A stretch of DNA of 64,000 nucleotides, taken from positions 2,020,724 through 2,084,723 of the forward strand of contig CAXAMN010000001.1 of NCBI GenBank assembly GCA_963970005.1. Direction: 5' to 3'. Of this stretch, positions 41,601-44,454 are shown in pieces; the stretch's first letter is position 1, and every line of letters begins with the position of its first letter. Origin of the DNA: Durusdinium trenchii. Lineage: Eukaryota; Sar; Dinophyceae; Suessiales; Symbiodiniaceae. The position numbers and the translations under genes were made by a program. The notes under the pieces were generated by a model. It made no database searches, had not been told where the DNA came from, and saw only the letters and a list, made by a program, of their open reading frames with translations.

Positions 41601-42263
41601 GATATGACATTGTATATATATAACTATAATTGCTATGAATATACCGTATTTGTTTCGCTATTTATATATGTATAACACAAACTCAGAGGTGTTAATTCTG
41701 TCATCGAGAAAAACCAGCTCCAGCTCCTGATCCACCTGGCCTATCGCAGGAGGAACCGAAGAACATGGGCCCTTGGTCCTATGTGGCGCCTCGCCTCGCG
41801 ACAGCGCTACGAGAACTCACGCCCGATCGCCAGGACGGACCGGGTGGATGATGTGGTTTCTTCTACGTTCGTAGCTTCTTGCTACTAGTAGCTACCTGCT
41901 CCGTTCGTAGTACGGCCGGGAGCCCCTAGTAGCGTCTTTGCTCCTAGTAGCGATGCCAGGAGCCCCTTCATCATCCGAAAAGTAACACATTGGAAAACCC
42001 AGATACGTATGGGCTGCCTTCAGTTTCATGACTTCATCCTATGGTAAATGCCACAAAGGGGCGGTTTTCTTCTTTCATTGGTTTTGCATGGTTTGGTGCC
42101 TTTTTGTTTCGCTTCTCACGACCGTACGGTCCAGGAGCGTCCCTGGCGCTGTATCGCGCGACCGGCGGCGGCCAGTCCCGCCACGCCACTCTTCAAGGTG
42201 CATCGCCAGGAGGTGCCATCCGCGTGGCGGGAGGGTGACAGACACCGGAGGAGAGACAGGTGA
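2582..42263 (+). CDS. OGDH: 2-oxoglutarate dehydrogenase E1 component, spliced gene (span)
   Basis: This is the thiamine-diphosphate-dependent E1 subunit. It decarboxylates 2-oxoglutarate and passes the succinyl group to E2 in the mitochondrial TCA cycle. About 28 exons follow the order of the OGDH/SucA family: [10 protein letters not shown] near the amino end, [55 protein letters not shown] (cofactor/metal site), [112 protein letters not shown] and finally [10 protein letters not shown]. Most proposed splices keep frame. Donors are GT, GC and GA. Three pieces were not found: the start codon exon; the segment between the first and second exons, although 3945-4022 and 4430-4460 are weak candidates; and about 20 residues before EEPKNMGPW. 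Whether the locus is a working gene or a decaying one cannot be decided here. Confidence 0.93.
2663..5321 (+). other. OGDH: Probable OGDH intron(s); small hairpins, weak exon candidates
   Basis: A short inverted repeat around CAGACCCCTCCATATGAGGG lies near 3209-3234, and a palindrome lies at 3460-3477. Two stretches could hold missed exons. Positions 3945-4022 encode [18 protein letters not shown] and end before a GT. Positions 4430-4460 encode VEWVEERIQ, similar to the linker before the next exon. Neither is firm. Confidence 0.35.
3460..3477. repeat. Short perfect palindrome
   Basis: GTACGGAC-GA-GTCCGTAC. It overlaps a second hairpin, GGACGAGT-CCGT-ACTCGTCC, so two alternative stems are possible. 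Confidence 0.6.
5322..5393 (+). CDS. OGDH: OGDH exon: RREALNRLL...[11 protein letters not shown]
   Basis: Matches the family segment just before the KRFGLEG motif (FExFLxxKFP). It ends CCGAAG before a GT donor. The 5' limit is not certain. Confidence 0.8.
6100..6165 (+). CDS. OGDH: OGDH exon: [22 protein letters not shown]
   Basis: Follows an AG acceptor (TCGAG|GCGAAG). It carries the KRFGLEG-type motif that binds the domain interface in the family. It ends GAAGAG before a GC donor (GCGGGG). The same ACCGAAGAGGC string flanks the following intron on both sides. Confidence 0.92.
6448..6513 (+). CDS. OGDH: OGDH exon: [22 protein letters not shown]
   Basis: Contains [11 protein letters not shown]. 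The His of this motif lies in the thiamine-diphosphate active site of OGDH E1. The acceptor is AAGAG|GCC and the donor is a GA (GACCCTTGG). Confidence 0.95.
6599..6695 (+). CDS. OGDH: OGDH exon: [17 protein letters not shown]...[10 protein letters not shown]
   Basis: Encodes the SEFGE and GDLKYHLGT motifs. The acceptor is TGAG|GTG and the donor is GA after CTCGTG. The codon phase (1) joins the next exon in frame. Confidence 0.92.
6696..8819 (+). other. OGDH: OGDH intron (~2.1 kb)
   Basis: No conserved coding signal that I recognise. An open frame at 7999-8385 (128 codons) on the + strand has no family match I can name and no splice support. I treat it as intron sequence. Confidence 0.55.
8820..8920 (+). 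CDS. OGDH: OGDH exon: [20 protein letters not shown]
   Basis: Contains [18 protein letters not shown], a near-invariant OGDH block with the second active-site His. The acceptor is CCCAG|GT and the donor is GCAG|GACGAC (GA). The next exon also starts after CAG with GAC. Confidence 0.95.
9542..9616 (+). CDS. OGDH: OGDH exon: [25 protein letters not shown]
   Basis: Contains HGDAAF.GQ, which carries the Mg2+/diphosphate-binding Asp. The acceptor is GTCAG|GAC and the donor is GGACAG|GCCAGG (GC). Confidence 0.95.
10040..10075 (+). repeat. 19-bp tandem duplication in an OGDH intron
   Basis: AGTGACCTCCTGGCCTC is present twice, head to tail, just before the next acceptor site. Confidence 0.7.
10090..10219 (+). 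CDS. OGDH: OGDH exon: [20 protein letters not shown]...[13 protein letters not shown]
   Basis: Contains [20 protein letters not shown] and PRAARSS, which complete the thiamine-diphosphate fold. The acceptor is CCCAG|GGC. The donor is GA inside TATCACT|GACGC, with phase 1 matching the next exon. Confidence 0.95.
10715..10770 (+). CDS. OGDH: OGDH exon: [18 protein letters not shown]
   Basis: Contains [16 protein letters not shown]. The acceptor is CAAG|GCACC and the donor is GACGAC|GTCGGG, a normal GT. Confidence 0.95.
11286..11345 (+). CDS. OGDH: OGDH exon: [20 protein letters not shown]
   Basis: The family has A..LAAEWRQTF.KD here. The acceptor is TTTCAG|GTC and the donor is GGAAG|GACCGTG (GA). 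The next exon begins GACGTGG, so GA-C follows AG at both junctions. Confidence 0.93.
11618..11665 (+). CDS. OGDH: OGDH exon: [16 protein letters not shown]
   Basis: Encodes [13 protein letters not shown], an OGDH signature. The acceptor is TCCAG|GAC and the donor is AGCGAG|GCTGCG (GC). Confidence 0.95.
12236..12332 (+). CDS. OGDH: OGDH exon: [19 protein letters not shown]...LLVEAG
   Basis: Encodes the D.PSFTQPLMY-type block and the following helix [11 protein letters not shown]. The acceptor is CGCAG|GTG and the donor is GGCTG|GCCGC (GC). Just upstream a roughly 34-bp piece containing CCGCTCCGCATCCCA is duplicated. Confidence 0.9.
12659..12722 (+). CDS. OGDH: OGDH exon: [21 protein letters not shown]
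   Basis: Matches the family helix GVVT.EE...........EEF. The acceptor is CTCAG|GTGTGG, joining G from the previous exon. The 3' limit (GC donor after GCGGA) is a guess chosen to keep frame. Confidence 0.8.
12992..13139 (+). CDS. OGDH: OGDH exon: [12 protein letters not shown]...[11 protein letters not shown]
   Basis: Corresponds to the weakly conserved loop ending TGV..L..IG in OGDH. The donor ATCGGGGAG|GCAGAC is GC. The phase agrees with the next exon. The 5' splice choice (AAAG|CGCC) is tentative. Confidence 0.72.
13652..13736 (+). CDS. OGDH: OGDH exon: [20 protein letters not shown]...
   Basis: Matches P.GF..HP.V.KLL..R of OGDH. The acceptor is GCCAG|GCCGCT and the donor is AGCAAG|GCACCC (GC). 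Frame is kept into the next exon. Confidence 0.88.
14337..14424. repeat. Inverted repeat around an AT microsatellite (intronic foldback)
   Basis: TAGTGGTCCTAG at 14337-14348 and its exact complement at 14413-14424 enclose mostly (AT)n. This gives a hairpin of about 90 bases. Confidence 0.7.
14494..14540 (+). CDS. OGDH: OGDH exon: [15 protein letters not shown]
   Basis: [16 protein letters not shown] corresponds to the invariant IDWA.AE.LAFGSLL block. The acceptor is TGGAG|GTC. The 3' limit was not resolved. Confidence 0.88.
14898..14934 (+). CDS. OGDH: OGDH exon: CHVRLSG
   Basis: A very short exon ending HVRLSG with a GA donor (TCCG|GACGCC). Joined to the next exon it gives [14 protein letters not shown], the expected motif. 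The 5' limit (TGCAG|TATGTG) is tentative. Confidence 0.78.
15264..15302 (+). CDS. OGDH: OGDH exon: [13 protein letters not shown]
   Basis: A 13-residue micro-exon carrying the active-site motif [12 protein letters not shown]. The acceptor is TTAAG|GTCAAG. The proposed donor CATA|GCCAC (GC) keeps phase with the next exon. Confidence 0.85.
15464..15522 (+). repeat. AGTCATCTT-type minisatellite
   Basis: Several imperfect head-to-tail copies of a 9-12 bp AGTCATC unit, in an OGDH intron. Confidence 0.7.
15962..16070. repeat. MITE-like inverted repeat
   Basis: ATCCCAGGCACTCCATG (15962-15978) pairs with CATGGAGTGTCTGGGAT (16054-16070), with one mismatch. The inner parts ATATGCATGCATT and AATGTAGGCATATATGC also partly pair. 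It lies in an OGDH intron. Confidence 0.7.
16151..16212 (+). CDS. OGDH: OGDH exon: [20 protein letters not shown]
   Basis: VCNSSLSE is diagnostic of OGDH E1. The acceptor is GCCCAG|GTG and the donor is GAACTT|GTCACT (GT). It joins the next exon as [13 protein letters not shown]. Confidence 0.95.
16770..16838 (+). CDS. OGDH: OGDH exon: [20 protein letters not shown]
   Basis: The GFEYGYS motif is followed by LTMWE. The acceptor is CTTAG|GCC and the donor is GTGGGAG|GCCAGC (GC). Confidence 0.96.
17106..17138 (+). repeat. (GAA)n microsatellite
   Basis: About ten GAA triplets within an OGDH intron. Confidence 0.9.
17467..17537 (+). CDS. OGDH: OGDH exon: [20 protein letters not shown]
   Basis: [20 protein letters not shown] is a family hallmark. 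The acceptor is TCAAG|GCTCAG. The donor GAGCAGAA|GTGACT (GT, phase 2) joins the next exon to restore the KW pair. Confidence 0.96.
17611..17880 (+). repeat. Two adjacent 9-bp minisatellites
   Basis: 17611-17725 is built of CTACACCGT/TTACACCGT units. 17741-17880 is built of GTAACCAGC units with gaps. The two arrays are back to back in one OGDH intron and have different 9-bp units. Confidence 0.85.
18196..18282. repeat. 32-bp inverted repeat foldback (MITE-like)
   Basis: The arms at 18196-18227 and 18251-18282 are complementary over 32 bases with two mismatches (core CCTGGACCCTCCAAGGG). The loop is 23 bases. It sits in an OGDH intron. Confidence 0.9.
18732..18786 (+). CDS. OGDH: OGDH exon: [18 protein letters not shown]
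   Basis: [11 protein letters not shown] is diagnostic. The acceptor is GTGAG|GTGGGG and the donor is GGGCAG|GCGTGT (GC). Confidence 0.95.
19656..19709 (+). CDS. OGDH: OGDH exon: [18 protein letters not shown]
   Basis: G.EHSSAR.ERFLQL is diagnostic. The acceptor is CATCAG|GGC and the donor is GATGAG|GCGTGT (GC). Confidence 0.96.
19761..20112 (+). repeat. Long TAG/AGG trinucleotide microsatellite
   Basis: About 350 bases of imperfect GTA/GGA triplets in an OGDH intron. The long Ser/Arg, Val and Thr open frames across it are artefacts of the repeat. It resumes briefly after 20344, on the far side of an inverted-repeat unit. Confidence 0.95.
20125..20338. repeat. MITE-like unit interrupting the TAG microsatellite
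   Basis: TGGACAGAATCCTGCACCAC (20125-20144) and its complement at 20319-20338 differ at one base. A further inward copy, GAGGTGGTGCAGGATT, lies at 20214. Both outer sides are TAG-type triplets. Confidence 0.7.
21320..21372 (+). CDS. OGDH: OGDH exon: [17 protein letters not shown]
   Basis: Follows LVDE in frame, in the acidic variable stretch before the TTPAN motif. The acceptor is ACGCAG|GAT. The donor AAAGAA|GTGACT (GT, phase 2) matches the phase of the next exon. Confidence 0.72.
21373..23466 (+). other. OGDH: OGDH intron (~2.1 kb)
   Basis: Long intron. I see no firm exon in it. The open frames at 21898-22050 and 22840-22975 have no family match I can name. Confidence 0.5.
23467..23527 (+). 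CDS. OGDH: OGDH exon: [20 protein letters not shown]
   Basis: TTPAN.FHVLRRQ is diagnostic. The acceptor is GCACAG|GTAC and the donor is AGCTTC|GTTGGG (GT). Confidence 0.96.
23646..23692 (+). CDS. OGDH: OGDH exon: [15 protein letters not shown]
   Basis: KPLVVMT.K.LL.H is the family block. The acceptor is CGGAG|GCC and the donor is CCACAG|GCCAGC (GC). The next acceptor reads CAG|GCC as well. Confidence 0.95.
23887..23947 (+). CDS. OGDH: OGDH exon: [21 protein letters not shown]
   Basis: Corresponds to S.L.DM..GT.F.R.I. The acceptor is TTTCAG|GCC and the donor is ATTCAG|GCAAGC (GC). Confidence 0.88.
24659..24712 (+). CDS. OGDH: OGDH exon: [18 protein letters not shown]
   Basis: RV.FCSGK is the conserved strand before the last domain. 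The acceptor is CTTGAG|GCATCC and the donor is GGCAAG|GCGAGG (GC). Confidence 0.92.
25335..25391 (+). CDS. OGDH: OGDH exon: [19 protein letters not shown]
   Basis: R.EQLAPFP is diagnostic. The proposed acceptor is CAAAG|CGAG. The proposed donor is CCTTTCCT|GCGATG (GC). A dozen residues usually found before this block are absent or on an unseen micro-exon. Confidence 0.88.
25579..25591. repeat. Target-site duplication, 3' side of LINE
   Basis: AAATACATGTACA, identical to 32377-32389. It lies directly beyond the element's A tail. Confidence 0.96.
25636..27615 (-). pseudogene. LINE ORF2, carboxy-terminal part with zinc motifs
   Basis: Continues ORF2 after a one-base shift near 27610 (the RT frame ends ..HKGAIHP and this frame begins [10 protein letters not shown]). 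It carries a CPLC-x(7)-H-x(4)-C knuckle ([17 protein letters not shown]), as in many LINEs after the RT. Three later CxxC pairs follow near the end (CGHC, CMAC, CSRC), each with partner Cys/His, so probably more zinc ribbons. I could not identify a convincing RNase H catalytic set. The stop codon is at 25636, only about 30 bases before the A tail, so the 3' UTR is very short. Confidence 0.8.
27612..28476 (-). pseudogene. LINE ORF2, reverse transcriptase core
   Basis: RT motifs in order: [14 protein letters not shown], then [10 protein letters not shown] (motif A, first catalytic Asp codon at 28254-28256), [17 protein letters not shown] (motif B), TWVDDVSF (motif C, Asp-Asp codons at 27975-27980), [11 protein letters not shown] (motif D) and LGVDS (motif E). 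Motif C is VDD rather than the commoner ADD. All three catalytic Asp are present. The frame break upstream sits in a run of six A (T at 28477-28482). Confidence 0.92.
28474..29757 (-). pseudogene. LINE ORF2, end of endonuclease, linker and start of reverse transcriptase
   Basis: [12 protein letters not shown] is the D-x-N strand of the APE/EEP endonuclease. LDFLLVS follows, then a long linker. [14 protein letters not shown] and [10 protein letters not shown] are the first RT blocks. It ends at a stop created by one extra A in AAAAAA. Removing the shift would run straight into the next RT block. Confidence 0.9.
29604..31385 (-). CDS. LINE ORF2, amino-terminal part: USP-like protease plus endonuclease start
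   Basis: First ATG at 31385, four bases after the ORF1 stop. A Gly/Arg/Pro/Ser-rich leader is followed by a domain with the boxes of ubiquitin-specific proteases (peptidase C19). The Cys box is [14 protein letters not shown] (Cys codon 30867-30869). [15 protein letters not shown] resembles the QQDAxEFL helix. The His box is [12 protein letters not shown] (His 30279-30281), with WFADDDQ after it (Asp around 30231-30233). The middle zinc ribbon of classic USPs is not seen. Then comes the endonuclease opening [12 protein letters not shown], with the catalytic Glu. The frame breaks near 29760. Role inferred: processing or protecting element proteins from ubiquitin turnover. Confidence 0.85.
   Translation of the reverse strand: MPRDASLWHFASCVFGAADAGHQPHRVSQSSCGVFDNLVDSFAAGGSRRVKGSRGGYGPWRQPPPFKLRGGHSDPPLGPESSWARRGAPSSSTSAQTSRGAAVDGTPQAKLAALLVDLMDDDINRQFLFDLRRMENTLHKLLAVQGDVPHLATNVYVVAQALTSILSNPHNMCFANAVLRCWSWAGAHAEDQSIAWGRTHGAVRQFLGADQPSLLSNLDQMHHILQHFQEGTQADVGDFAGLLWNFADSTFFGGKLFHVHLDGRLEDREQVPLNMLFPPGDAAISLDELVNLWADEEGGQYLYGAPDGLILHLQRSALVQGQWTKHDRPLDFSTSVNIPFSEDGIHVHMATYRIVSLVLHQGEGHENGHYVCIHAMDNTYWFADDDQYPVPMSNISDQQRKEVVQLWLIHDNQGELVADAVEALEPSQPKRAKHHYETLRLIFGNVTFFGARVQDWIWTKGDHLLFLQETHLGPKKLNEAQQYFTARGWKTHGLPAADTGRGGTTGGMLTLHGNRHLTHLDHYLQEGNGWMSVGLQRHDTMKLCSHLTMPTFWHTFSPTWVIYELPSLWVGIGRMSLVPWRPRSFRVSSRRRS
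31390..32265 (-). CDS. LINE ORF1: zinc-finger and coiled-coil nucleic-acid-binding protein
   Basis: The start was chosen at the first ATG (32263-32265), about 110 bases inside the leader relics. Near the amino end is a Cys cluster (CCRGADC, then [10 protein letters not shown]) of zinc-ribbon type. A basic Arg/Pro/Gly tract follows. A long region rich in Lys, Glu, Gln and Leu, likely coiled coil, fills the carboxy half ([20 protein letters not shown] and after). No RRM was recognised. By position and composition it is the RNA-binding ORF1 protein of the LINE. Stop TAA at 31390-31392; ORF2 ATG starts at 31385. Confidence 0.8.
   Translation of the reverse strand: MTRGSWARSYQCCRGADCSNWIWEDKVAEGYVCRKCGLAWRQPAQGFRDRSKSQPRGRHAPRQKPITPPPGLGGGWASKITQVHKATTDLLMGSWGSLGPKLQQQLEQLGIKPAPPTVEADDLTSVLKENMAQLPTAVKDLVEKITKPPPETEKDMAMKLKAQVSHLRDLSHKKQVLQQKLDNAKKTYGDMLEEMKTIQTKLEAEQGALHTTSAAYMALVNTSKPATELHEGESMEDTVPNAVAGFITTLGVSLTEDQKAQLTTMLKRPPAPITEDENKRRKMLEEVQQCG
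32356..32376 (-). promoter_or_regulatory. Tandem partial DinoSL (spliced-leader) relics at LINE 5' end
   Basis: GGCTCAAG at 32369-32376 and again at 32356-32363 on the minus strand, separated by TTCTC. GGCTCAAG is the 3' end of the dinoflagellate spliced leader. With three T from the duplicated target the outer copy matches the last 11 bases of the leader. Confidence 0.82.
32377..32389. repeat. Target-site duplication, 5' side of LINE
   Basis: AAATACATGTACA, perfect copy of 25579-25591. Confidence 0.96.
32390..34074. other. Intron sequence between the two retroelements
   Basis: A TA-rich microsatellite lies near 32405-32440. The rest has several short open frames on both strands but no family signature that I recognise. 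Confidence 0.5.
34075..34093 (+). promoter_or_regulatory. DinoSL relic, 19 of 22 bases
   Basis: GTAGCCATTTTGGCTCAAG, identical to the last 19 bases of the dinoflagellate spliced leader. The three bases upstream do not match. It lies 52 bases before the ATG of the next open frame. Confidence 0.93.
34102..34143 (+). repeat. 20-bp tandem duplication in the leader of the element
   Basis: CCCACGTTTTTCAAGTCC is repeated head to tail directly before the ATG at 34146. Confidence 0.8.
34146..34961 (+). pseudogene. Element ORF a: unknown region leading into the recombinase core-binding domain
   Basis: ATG at 34146 in GCCATGG context. The first 120 residues are acidic and of unknown function. [14 protein letters not shown] near the end begins the recombinase amino-terminal (SAM-like) domain. 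A one-base shift near 34905 then moves the natural reading into the next frame, where [20 protein letters not shown] continues the domain. Confidence 0.7.
34905..36199 (+). pseudogene. Element ORF b: tyrosine recombinase (HxxK variant)
   Basis: Core-binding region [16 protein letters not shown], then the catalytic domain. The first Arg is in VYGRLRFGD (35243-35245). The second box is [11 protein letters not shown] (His 35567-35569, Lys 35576-35578 where most recombinases have Arg). [12 protein letters not shown] has a His at 35645-35647, and VYSRD carries the Tyr nucleophile (35678-35680). After it follows an acidic Glu-rich tail with CGR, CKVC. By family it breaks and rejoins DNA through a 3'-phosphotyrosine link during insertion of a circular cDNA. 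It is broken here only by the upstream shift. Confidence 0.82.
36200..36603 (+). other. Spacer inside the element
   Basis: Starts with an AAGTAAGT/GTGCAAGT-rich simple stretch (36255-36345). No coding signal. Confidence 0.55.
36604..37864 (+). pseudogene. Element gag-like protein with Cys/His cluster, one frameshift
   Basis: ATG at 36604 ([20 protein letters not shown]). A one-base shift near 37225 joins ..AYTRRGARL to [16 protein letters not shown] in the other frame. A Lys/Glu-rich coiled-coil tract ([20 protein letters not shown]) follows. It ends in a Cys/His cluster, [21 protein letters not shown] and [11 protein letters not shown], resembling CCCH/CCHC zinc knuckles of nucleocapsids. 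Place and composition suggest the nucleic-acid-binding structural protein of the element. Confidence 0.7.
37940..38356 (+). pseudogene. Element C5 DNA-methyltransferase-like fragment
   Basis: [19 protein letters not shown] is motif I (F-x-G-x-G type, cofactor site), and [13 protein letters not shown] carries the PPC box with the Cys nucleophile of C5 methyltransferases. The target-recognition region is missing and the frame ends soon after, so it is not active as read. Methyltransferase domains are known companions of RT in DIRS elements. Confidence 0.65.
38357..39012 (+). pseudogene. Further element remnants up to the assembly gap
   Basis: Short pieces in different frames look like one decayed protein: [18 protein letters not shown] near 38430, then [17 protein letters not shown] near 38580. 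I cannot name the domain. The sequence stops at N bases. Confidence 0.45.
39013..39022. other. Assembly gap (10 N)
   Basis: Ten undetermined bases. The true length is unknown, and the order of the flanking pieces is not proved. Confidence 1.
39078..40388 (+). CDS. Possible exons of an unrecognised protein after the gap
   Basis: Three open blocks have exon-like edges. 39078-39191 ([26 protein letters not shown] acceptor, GT donor). 39853-39947 ([22 protein letters not shown] acceptor, GT donor). 40301-40388 ([26 protein letters not shown] acceptor). They fit no part of OGDH or of the retroelement. They could be a nested gene, a gene fragment or a mis-joined contig. Confidence 0.35.
40725..40763. 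repeat. Small hairpin
   Basis: GTCGATTTCCCTAG and CTAGGAAATCGAC pair with one bulged base around a 13-base loop. Confidence 0.55.
41750..41833 (+). CDS. OGDH: OGDH exon: [16 protein letters not shown]
   Basis: [14 protein letters not shown] is the carboxy-terminal hallmark of E1. It shows the gene continues past both retroelements. The acceptor is TCGCAG|GAG and the donor is CGCCAG|GACGG (GA). Confidence 0.95.
41871..41953 (-). repeat. CTACTAGTAGC minisatellite, copy 1
   Basis: GTAGCTTCTTGCTACTAGTA and related pieces, the reverse complement of the unit found at 44248-44454 and 57481-57563. It lies in the last OGDH intron. Confidence 0.75.
42135..42263 (+). CDS. OGDH: OGDH last exon: [19 protein letters not shown] and stop
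   Basis: GRP..ASPATG...VH..E closes all OGDH E1 proteins; here [18 protein letters not shown]. The acceptor is TCCAG|GAG. The stop TGA at 42261-42263 follows an extra Arg-rich tail of about 20 residues. Confidence 0.93.
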   Translation, partial: ERPWRCIARPAAASPATPLFKVHRQEVPSAWREGDRHRRRDR

Positions 42264-42616
42264 ACGACTGGGCCGGTCTGCAGACCGCACAACTGGACCG
42301 GTCGGTGGAGAGACAGGTCTGACGACATCACTACAAGGTCTGCTCTGAGGGATCATCCTGATTCAATAACAACAATTGATGACAGCAGGCAACAATATGT
42401 TTTGTCACAAGAAACTACCTGAACGTAAGAATTGCACTCGCTAATCTCGGCGCTTTCTCAAGCCAGCTGAAGGGATTTGAAGGGTAAATTAACATTGCAG
42501 TCCATACTACGGAACTCCGCGTACAGCGAGTGTTAGATGTTCGACCACACAATTCAAGGCTGTTTCAGTCTTTCATGTTATGAAGACCCTGGGGTTTTGA
42601 AAAGAGTCAATAGAGC

Positions 42617-42640
42617 TCGTGTGGTGCCATTTGGCCAGCT
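42617..42640 (+). promoter_or_regulatory. Possible eroded DinoSL relic before the cold-shock gene
   Basis: GGTGCCATTTGGCC matches the leader core GCCATTT-GGC over about ten bases with one missing T, 40 bases before the ATG. The match is weak enough to arise by chance. Confidence 0.3.
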
Positions 42641-42666
42641 GCCTGCTGCCTGCCACCTTCTACATC

Positions 42667-43152
42667 ATGTCTCAGACAGGGACCTTGAAAAAGTTCTTCT
42701 CAGAGAAAGGGATAGGCTACATCGCGCCTGATGATGGTACCGAAGATGTCTTCATTCATTTCCAAGCCGTGATCAATGGAGGTGAGGCAGATATGATTCC
42801 TGGAGCCAAGTTGAGCTACGATTTGGAGATCAATGATCGGAACGGGAAGACCAAGGCAGTCAGAGTGAAGATTGAAGAGCCTGGCGACCCAAGTGGCTCC
42901 TGGAAAGGTGGAGGTGGCGGCGGTGGCGGTGGTGGTGGTAAAGGGTATGGAAAGGCCCAAGGCGGAAAGAGAAGCCATGGAGCTGGCCCTTATGGACAAC
43001 CGAATTCGTCATATGGCCTTGCCAACTTGGCTGCGGGCTATGACATGAGTGCTGACTACTGGGCTTCCGTCTACCAGACAATGACAGGTGGAGGAGGCTC
43101 CGGCGGTGGCGGGGGCAAAGGGCAGGGCATGAATCCATTCATGTACTACTGA
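42667..43152 (+). CDS. Cold-shock-domain protein with glycine-rich tail
   Basis: 161 residues in one exon. Residues 1-70 form a cold-shock domain: LKKFFSEKGIGYIAPDDG carries RNP1 (KGIGYI, usually KGFGFI) and VFIHF is RNP2. The rest is Gly-rich with Lys/Tyr/Ser, including an 11-Gly run and a second Gly cluster, ending MNPFMYY. It binds single-stranded RNA or DNA by family, and Gly-rich tails often aid RNA binding or condensation. I chose ATG 42667 because MSQTG begins the domain; the reading frame stays open upstream without a domain. It lies 0.4 kb after OGDH on the same strand. The lack of introns next to intron-dense genes points to a retroposed copy. Confidence 0.9.
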   Translation: MSQTGTLKKFFSEKGIGYIAPDDGTEDVFIHFQAVINGGEADMIPGAKLSYDLEINDRNGKTKAVRVKIEEPGDPSGSWKGGGGGGGGGGGKGYGKAQGGKRSHGAGPYGQPNSSYGLANLAAGYDMSADYWASVYQTMTGGGGSGGGGGKGQGMNPFMYY

Positions 43153-43257
43153 GACAGTAAGACAGGCTGCTCTATGCAGAATCTTCGTGATTCGACCAAC
43201 AGTGAGACAGTGAGACTGGCTGCAAAAATGTTTTGAATCTTCATGATTCGACAAGAG
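43153..43257 (+). repeat. Degenerate tandem duplication in the 3' region of the cold-shock gene
   Basis: ACAGTAAGACAGGCTGC..AATCTTCGTGATTCGAC is followed by a second version ACAGTGAGACTGGCTGC..AATCTTCATGATTCGAC, a period near 50 bp. Confidence 0.65.
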
Positions 43258-44247
43258 TCACTCAGCAACTCGACCGCAGAGTGGGTCGAAAGGCCGAGGG
43301 GTTGTGCCCGAATTAAGCATCCCTTTCAGTGGACCCTATGAAGCGCAATGGAAACTGTCGGAAAAAGGATTTTGTCATGCCTGCCAGGTATTGCCAGATA
43401 TTCTGTGAGGTAGAGGCTTGGGTGTGTTAGAGTTGAAAAGAAGCCGCCATTCAGCTGAGATCACAGTTTTGGAGCTGCTGCAGCGAAGGCTCAAGATGCA
43501 GTTTGTTCTCTTTGCCAGTCATAGACAATAAGGTACGGTAAGATCAGCGTCAGAAAGTGGGACAGGACAAGGCATGCTTGTCTCCAGCTTACGAACACAA
43601 GGCTGTACTCAAGGCTGTATTGCTTAAAACATAGGATTGTGAGCCCCATCCTCGCCCCATTCCCATTCGATTTAGAGTTTAGAGCAATAAATACTTGCTC
43701 CGGTTTGTTCCTATTGGGCTACCTGTCGCGAGGTTTTTGCTCTTCTTAGACCTACTATCTAGTCTCATGGTTCTTAAAATCTCCATCAATTGAAGATCAT
43801 AGTCACATCTTTTTAACATGGCCTGCGCCTGTCCGACCCGGGAAATCACAGGCAGAGTAGCTGCGGGTAGCTGGGGCGACGCTTCGCATCTTCGTTTGCG
43901 AAAAGTGAAGACATTCGTTCGGTGGGCCTGATTGGGTCAAAGAGCCCTTCATGTTTAGTTTTGTTCTTGCAGATCTTGCAGGTGCATTCCATATCCAAGG
44001 GTAGCTTTTCTTGCTATGGTCAGGCGATACAGTCCTTTTTTTTCTGCTTTGAGTGTGGTAGGATTCTGCTGTTCAGTGCAGGAGTGGATGCGTTGATGAC
44101 TGGCCATTCCTGAGGCAGTGTGTGGGTGGGAGACACAAAACGAGGCCAAGCAGACACTGTCTGACGGGTTTCCTTCCAACGCCAAAGGTGATCCCTCCAC
44201 AAAGGTGATCCAGAAAGTCGGGTGTGTCTCAGAGATGAGTGTAATAT

Positions 44248-44454
44248 GCTACTAGTAACAAGTGCATCGCTACTAGTAACAAGTGCATCGCTAGTAGTAA
44301 CAAGTGCCTTACTACTAGGAGCAAAGAAGCCATTAGGAACAAGTGCCACGCTAGTAGTAACAGGTGCCTTACTAGTAGTAACAAGAAGCTATTAGGAACA
44401 AGTGCATCGCTTCTAGCAACAAGTGCCTTACTAGTAGTAACAAGAAGCTAGTAG
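44248..44454 (+). repeat. ~22-bp minisatellite GCTACTAGTAACAAGTGCATC
   Basis: About nine imperfect copies, alternating AACAAGTGC and AACAAGAAGC variants. Related copies lie at 41871-41953 and 57481-57563. Confidence 0.9.

Larger units (their letters stand above)
25392..41749 (+). other. OGDH: 16.4-kb OGDH intron with two retroelements and an assembly gap
   Basis: The interval between the LEQLAPFP exon and the EEPKNMGPW exon. It contains a LINE (minus strand), a tyrosine-recombinase retroelement (+ strand), N bases at 39,013-39,022, and possible foreign exons at 39.08-40.39 kb. An OGDH exon of about 20 residues expected here was not found. The gap leaves room for mis-scaffolding. Confidence 0.8.
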
